This document shows, piece after piece, positions 62,388 to 64,000 of a DNA stretch of 64,000 nt. This DNA is from an uncultured Lachnospiraceae bacterium (GTDB taxonomy: Bacteria > Bacillota > Clostridia > Lachnospirales > Lachnospiraceae): NCBI GenBank assembly GCA_947165025.1, contig CAMUYQ010000002.1, positions 1 to 64,000 of the forward strand, given 5' to 3'. Numbering within the stretch: the first letter of the stretch is position 1; each line of letters opens with the position of its first letter. The notes beneath the pieces were generated by a model. That model made no database searches and had not been told where the DNA came from. It was given only the letters and a program-made list of their open reading frames with translations. The position numbers and the translations under genes are program-made.

Positions 62388-63302
62388 ATGAAAAAGATGA
62401 GCTTACCGGCATTAAAGGTAAACGGATTAAAACTTACGGATGAGACAGGCAGGATCGTGCAGCTTCGGGGCATCAGCACTCTCGGATTGCGCTACCCGCA
62501 GTATATAACAAAGGAATCGTTTGAAACTTTCAGGGATGAATGGGGCGCAGATACGATGAGGCTTGCGCTTTATACAGACGAGCCGGGCGGATACTGTACC
62601 GACGGGGATAAAGAGGAGCTTAAGAAGCTGGTTATAAAGGGTGTCGAGGTCGCAACCGAACTTGACATGTACGTTATAGTCGACTGGCACATTCTTTATG
62701 ACAAGGATCCCATGCTTTACAAAGCTGAGGCGATCAGGTTCTTTGATGAGATGGCGGAAAGATTTGCCGGTAATACGAACGTGATCTGGGAGATATGCAA
62801 TGAACCTCAGGAATCACCGTTTGCAACCGTTATAAAGCCGTATGCCGAAGAGGTTATTCCCGTCATCAGAAAGTACAGTAAGGATTCACTGATCATAGTC
62901 GGTACCAATAAATGGTCTCAGGAAGTTGATGATGTTATAGGTCAGCAGCTCAGTGACGGCAATGTAATGTATGCGCTTCATTTCTATGCGGCTTCCCACA
63001 AAGACGAGCTCATGGAAAGAGCTAAGAAAGCGATCGCAGGAGGGGTGCCGATCTTCATAAGCGAATGCAACATCTGCGATGCGTCCGGAAACGGGGAGAT
63101 AGACAGGCAGTCCGGAGACAAATGGATAAGCTTTGCGGATGAGAATGACATCTCGTACATCGTATGGAACTTAAGCAACAAAGAAGAAAGCTCTTCAATA
63201 ATCAGAAGTGATGTTACGACACTTGATCACTGGAAAGATGAAGAGTATTCCGAAACCGCTCTGTGGTTTAAGAAAAAGATGTCCTCAAGGAAAGATAAAT
63301 GA
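62388..63302 (+). CDS. Glycoside hydrolase family 5 (cellulase-like), no signal peptide
   Basis: A 304-residue TIM-barrel hydrolase. The opening LRGISTLGLRYPQYI matches GH5 (cellulase superfamily). The acid/base glutamate is in WEICNEPQESP near residue 139 and the nucleophile glutamate in PIFISECNICDASGNGE near 225, with DWHIL near 98. There is no signal peptide, membrane segment or carbohydrate-binding module, so it appears cytoplasmic, unusual for a beta-glucanase of this kind. It could act on imported oligosaccharides or be released by another route. The stop overlaps a GT2 gene (ATGA). Confidence 0.88.
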   Translation: MKKMSLPALKVNGLKLTDETGRIVQLRGISTLGLRYPQYITKESFETFRDEWGADTMRLALYTDEPGGYCTDGDKEELKKLVIKGVEVATELDMYVIVDWHILYDKDPMLYKAEAIRFFDEMAERFAGNTNVIWEICNEPQESPFATVIKPYAEEVIPVIRKYSKDSLIIVGTNKWSQEVDDVIGQQLSDGNVMYALHFYAASHKDELMERAKKAIAGGVPIFISECNICDASGNGEIDRQSGDKWISFADENDISYIVWNLSNKEESSSIIRSDVTTLDHWKDEEYSETALWFKKKMSSRKDK

Positions 63303-64000
63303 AAAAGACGATAATTGTCATGCCCGTTGCAAATGAAGAAGCAACAATGGGAAAAGTAATAGATGAGATACTCGCACTCCCTTATGACAATCTGTATCTG
63401 TATCCGGTCATAGATTCCTACTCAAAGGATTCGACCGAAGAGATCATCAGGAGTTATGAATCCGGCGGAAGAGTAAAGTGCATCTTCTACAAAGAATCAA
63501 GAGGAGTTATCTCGTGCTATCTCGAAGGATACAGGCAGGCTCTTAAAGACGGTGCCGAGTGCGTTCTTGAGATGGACGGGGGAGGCAGCCACCAGCCGTC
63601 GGAAATACCGCAGTTCATCGAGAAGCTTGAAGAAGGTTATGACTGTGTGTGGGGTTCGAGATTCACAAAGGGCGGAGAGATGAGTCACCAGCCTTTGTAC
63701 AGAAGGATTTTAAGCTCGGGCGGAACGATCCTCGCAAATCTTGTTCTCGGAACTAAGCTTAAAGATATGACGAGCGGCTTTGAAGGTTTTCAGGCTCATG
63801 TCCTTGAATCGATGAATCTTGATTCATTCCTGTCGACCGGTCATATGTACCAGACGGAGATGAGATTCTATTGCAGAAAGCTTAACTGTGTGGAAGTGCC
63901 GATCCATTATATCGGCGGTGATTCGTCACTGAAGTTCAAGTCGGTAACGGAAGCACTGAAGATACTGTTCAAACTGAAAAAACACGAACCATTGATATGG
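63299..64000 (+). CDS. Glycosyltransferase family 2, cut by the window end
   Basis: From ATG 63299, overlapping the GH5 stop, an open frame of 234 codons runs to the last base without a stop. The product starts KKTIIVMPVANEEATMGKVI, has the acidic sugar-nucleotide site EMDGGGSHQPSEIP near residue 89, then WGSRFTKGGEMS near 118 and MTSGFEGFQAHV near 157. These match dolichol-phosphate-mannose synthase-like GT2 enzymes. The C-terminus, which may hold membrane segments, is outside the window. Confidence 0.88.
   Translation, partial: MKKTIIVMPVANEEATMGKVIDEILALPYDNLYLYPVIDSYSKDSTEEIIRSYESGGRVKCIFYKESRGVISCYLEGYRQALKDGAECVLEMDGGGSHQPSEIPQFIEKLEEGYDCVWGSRFTKGGEMSHQPLYRRILSSGGTILANLVLGTKLKDMTSGFEGFQAHVLESMNLDSFLSTGHMYQTEMRFYCRKLNCVEVPIHYIGGDSSLKFKSVTEALKILFKLKKHEPLIW

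Noticed and set aside
1-64000. CRISPR arrays or rRNA genes
   Set aside because: No regularly spaced repeat array and no rRNA segments were seen; the direct repeats found are the island att sites, hsdS repeats and small operators.

Overview
The window looks like a chromosomal segment of an anaerobic Clostridia, most likely a Lachnospiraceae-type gut or rumen bacterium. This rests on the gene families: bacterial-type PyrK/PyrD, short ProS, reverse rubrerythrin, an EFR1-type flavodoxin-ferredoxin, a C_GCAxxG_C_C redox protein, DegV, a YolD plus Y-family polymerase pair, ackA, many GGAGG ribosome sites and HrcA/LexA-type operators. The taxonomic call is inference from gene content; no rRNA is present.

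Layout. Bases 1-4130 are accessory sequence: truncated genes (pyridoxamine-oxidase-like, CPBP protease, histidine phosphatase), intact EFR1, PAS and GNAT genes, a hicAB toxin-antitoxin pair with its own operator, and the tail of a tyrosine recombinase. Two 27-bp near-palindromes flank the GNAT-hicAB block. Bases 4040-8650 are a conserved block: CIRCE-controlled small heat-shock protein, MraY-like transferase, two adjacent COG0523 GTPases (one with a very His-rich linker, one with a YcgQ-like tail) and panE.

Bases 8711-18900 form a genomic island in tRNA-Arg(ACG). The tRNA 3' end plus the start of its terminator is repeated perfectly for 31 bp at 8765 and 18841. The island carries a type I restriction-modification operon (hsdR, a 51-aa basic peptide, a membrane protein with two Cys/His modules, hsdM, hsdS), a large XRE-type protein, small unknown genes and an IS3 remnant. 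No integrase is visible in it. Just beyond the right end lie a TIR-domain membrane protein and a CPBP protease, then an IS1595-like transposase overlapping a TnpB gene. A strong promoter with two LexA-type boxes sits directly upstream of that transposase.

Bases 23450-30700 hold small-metabolism and surface genes: esterase, lipoprotein, tRNA-Val(GAC), flavodoxin pair, a double-glycine-leader peptide, a ferredoxin-GNAT fusion, a FecR protein, and a LexA-box Y-family polymerase with YolD. Bases 30800-35100 are a MoxR / DUF58 / transglutaminase operon. Two genes with possible flagellar links, a DtxR-type regulator and a reverse rubrerythrin follow.

Bases 37876-64000 are mostly plus-strand core genes in tight runs: alanyl-tRNA editing protein, proS, ackA, cca, a PEGA protein, a GT-C/GH9-like fusion, ddl, murF, degV, plsC, pyrC (minus), pyrK-pyrD, ispE, a GntR regulator, a DUF1934 protein, galU, a trigger-factor-like lipoprotein, asnS, an NlpC/P60 hydrolase, a GH5 glycosidase lacking a signal peptide, and a GT2 glycosyltransferase cut by the window end. 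They link cell-wall precursor synthesis, wall hydrolysis, pyrimidine synthesis, isoprenoid synthesis and nucleotide sugars.
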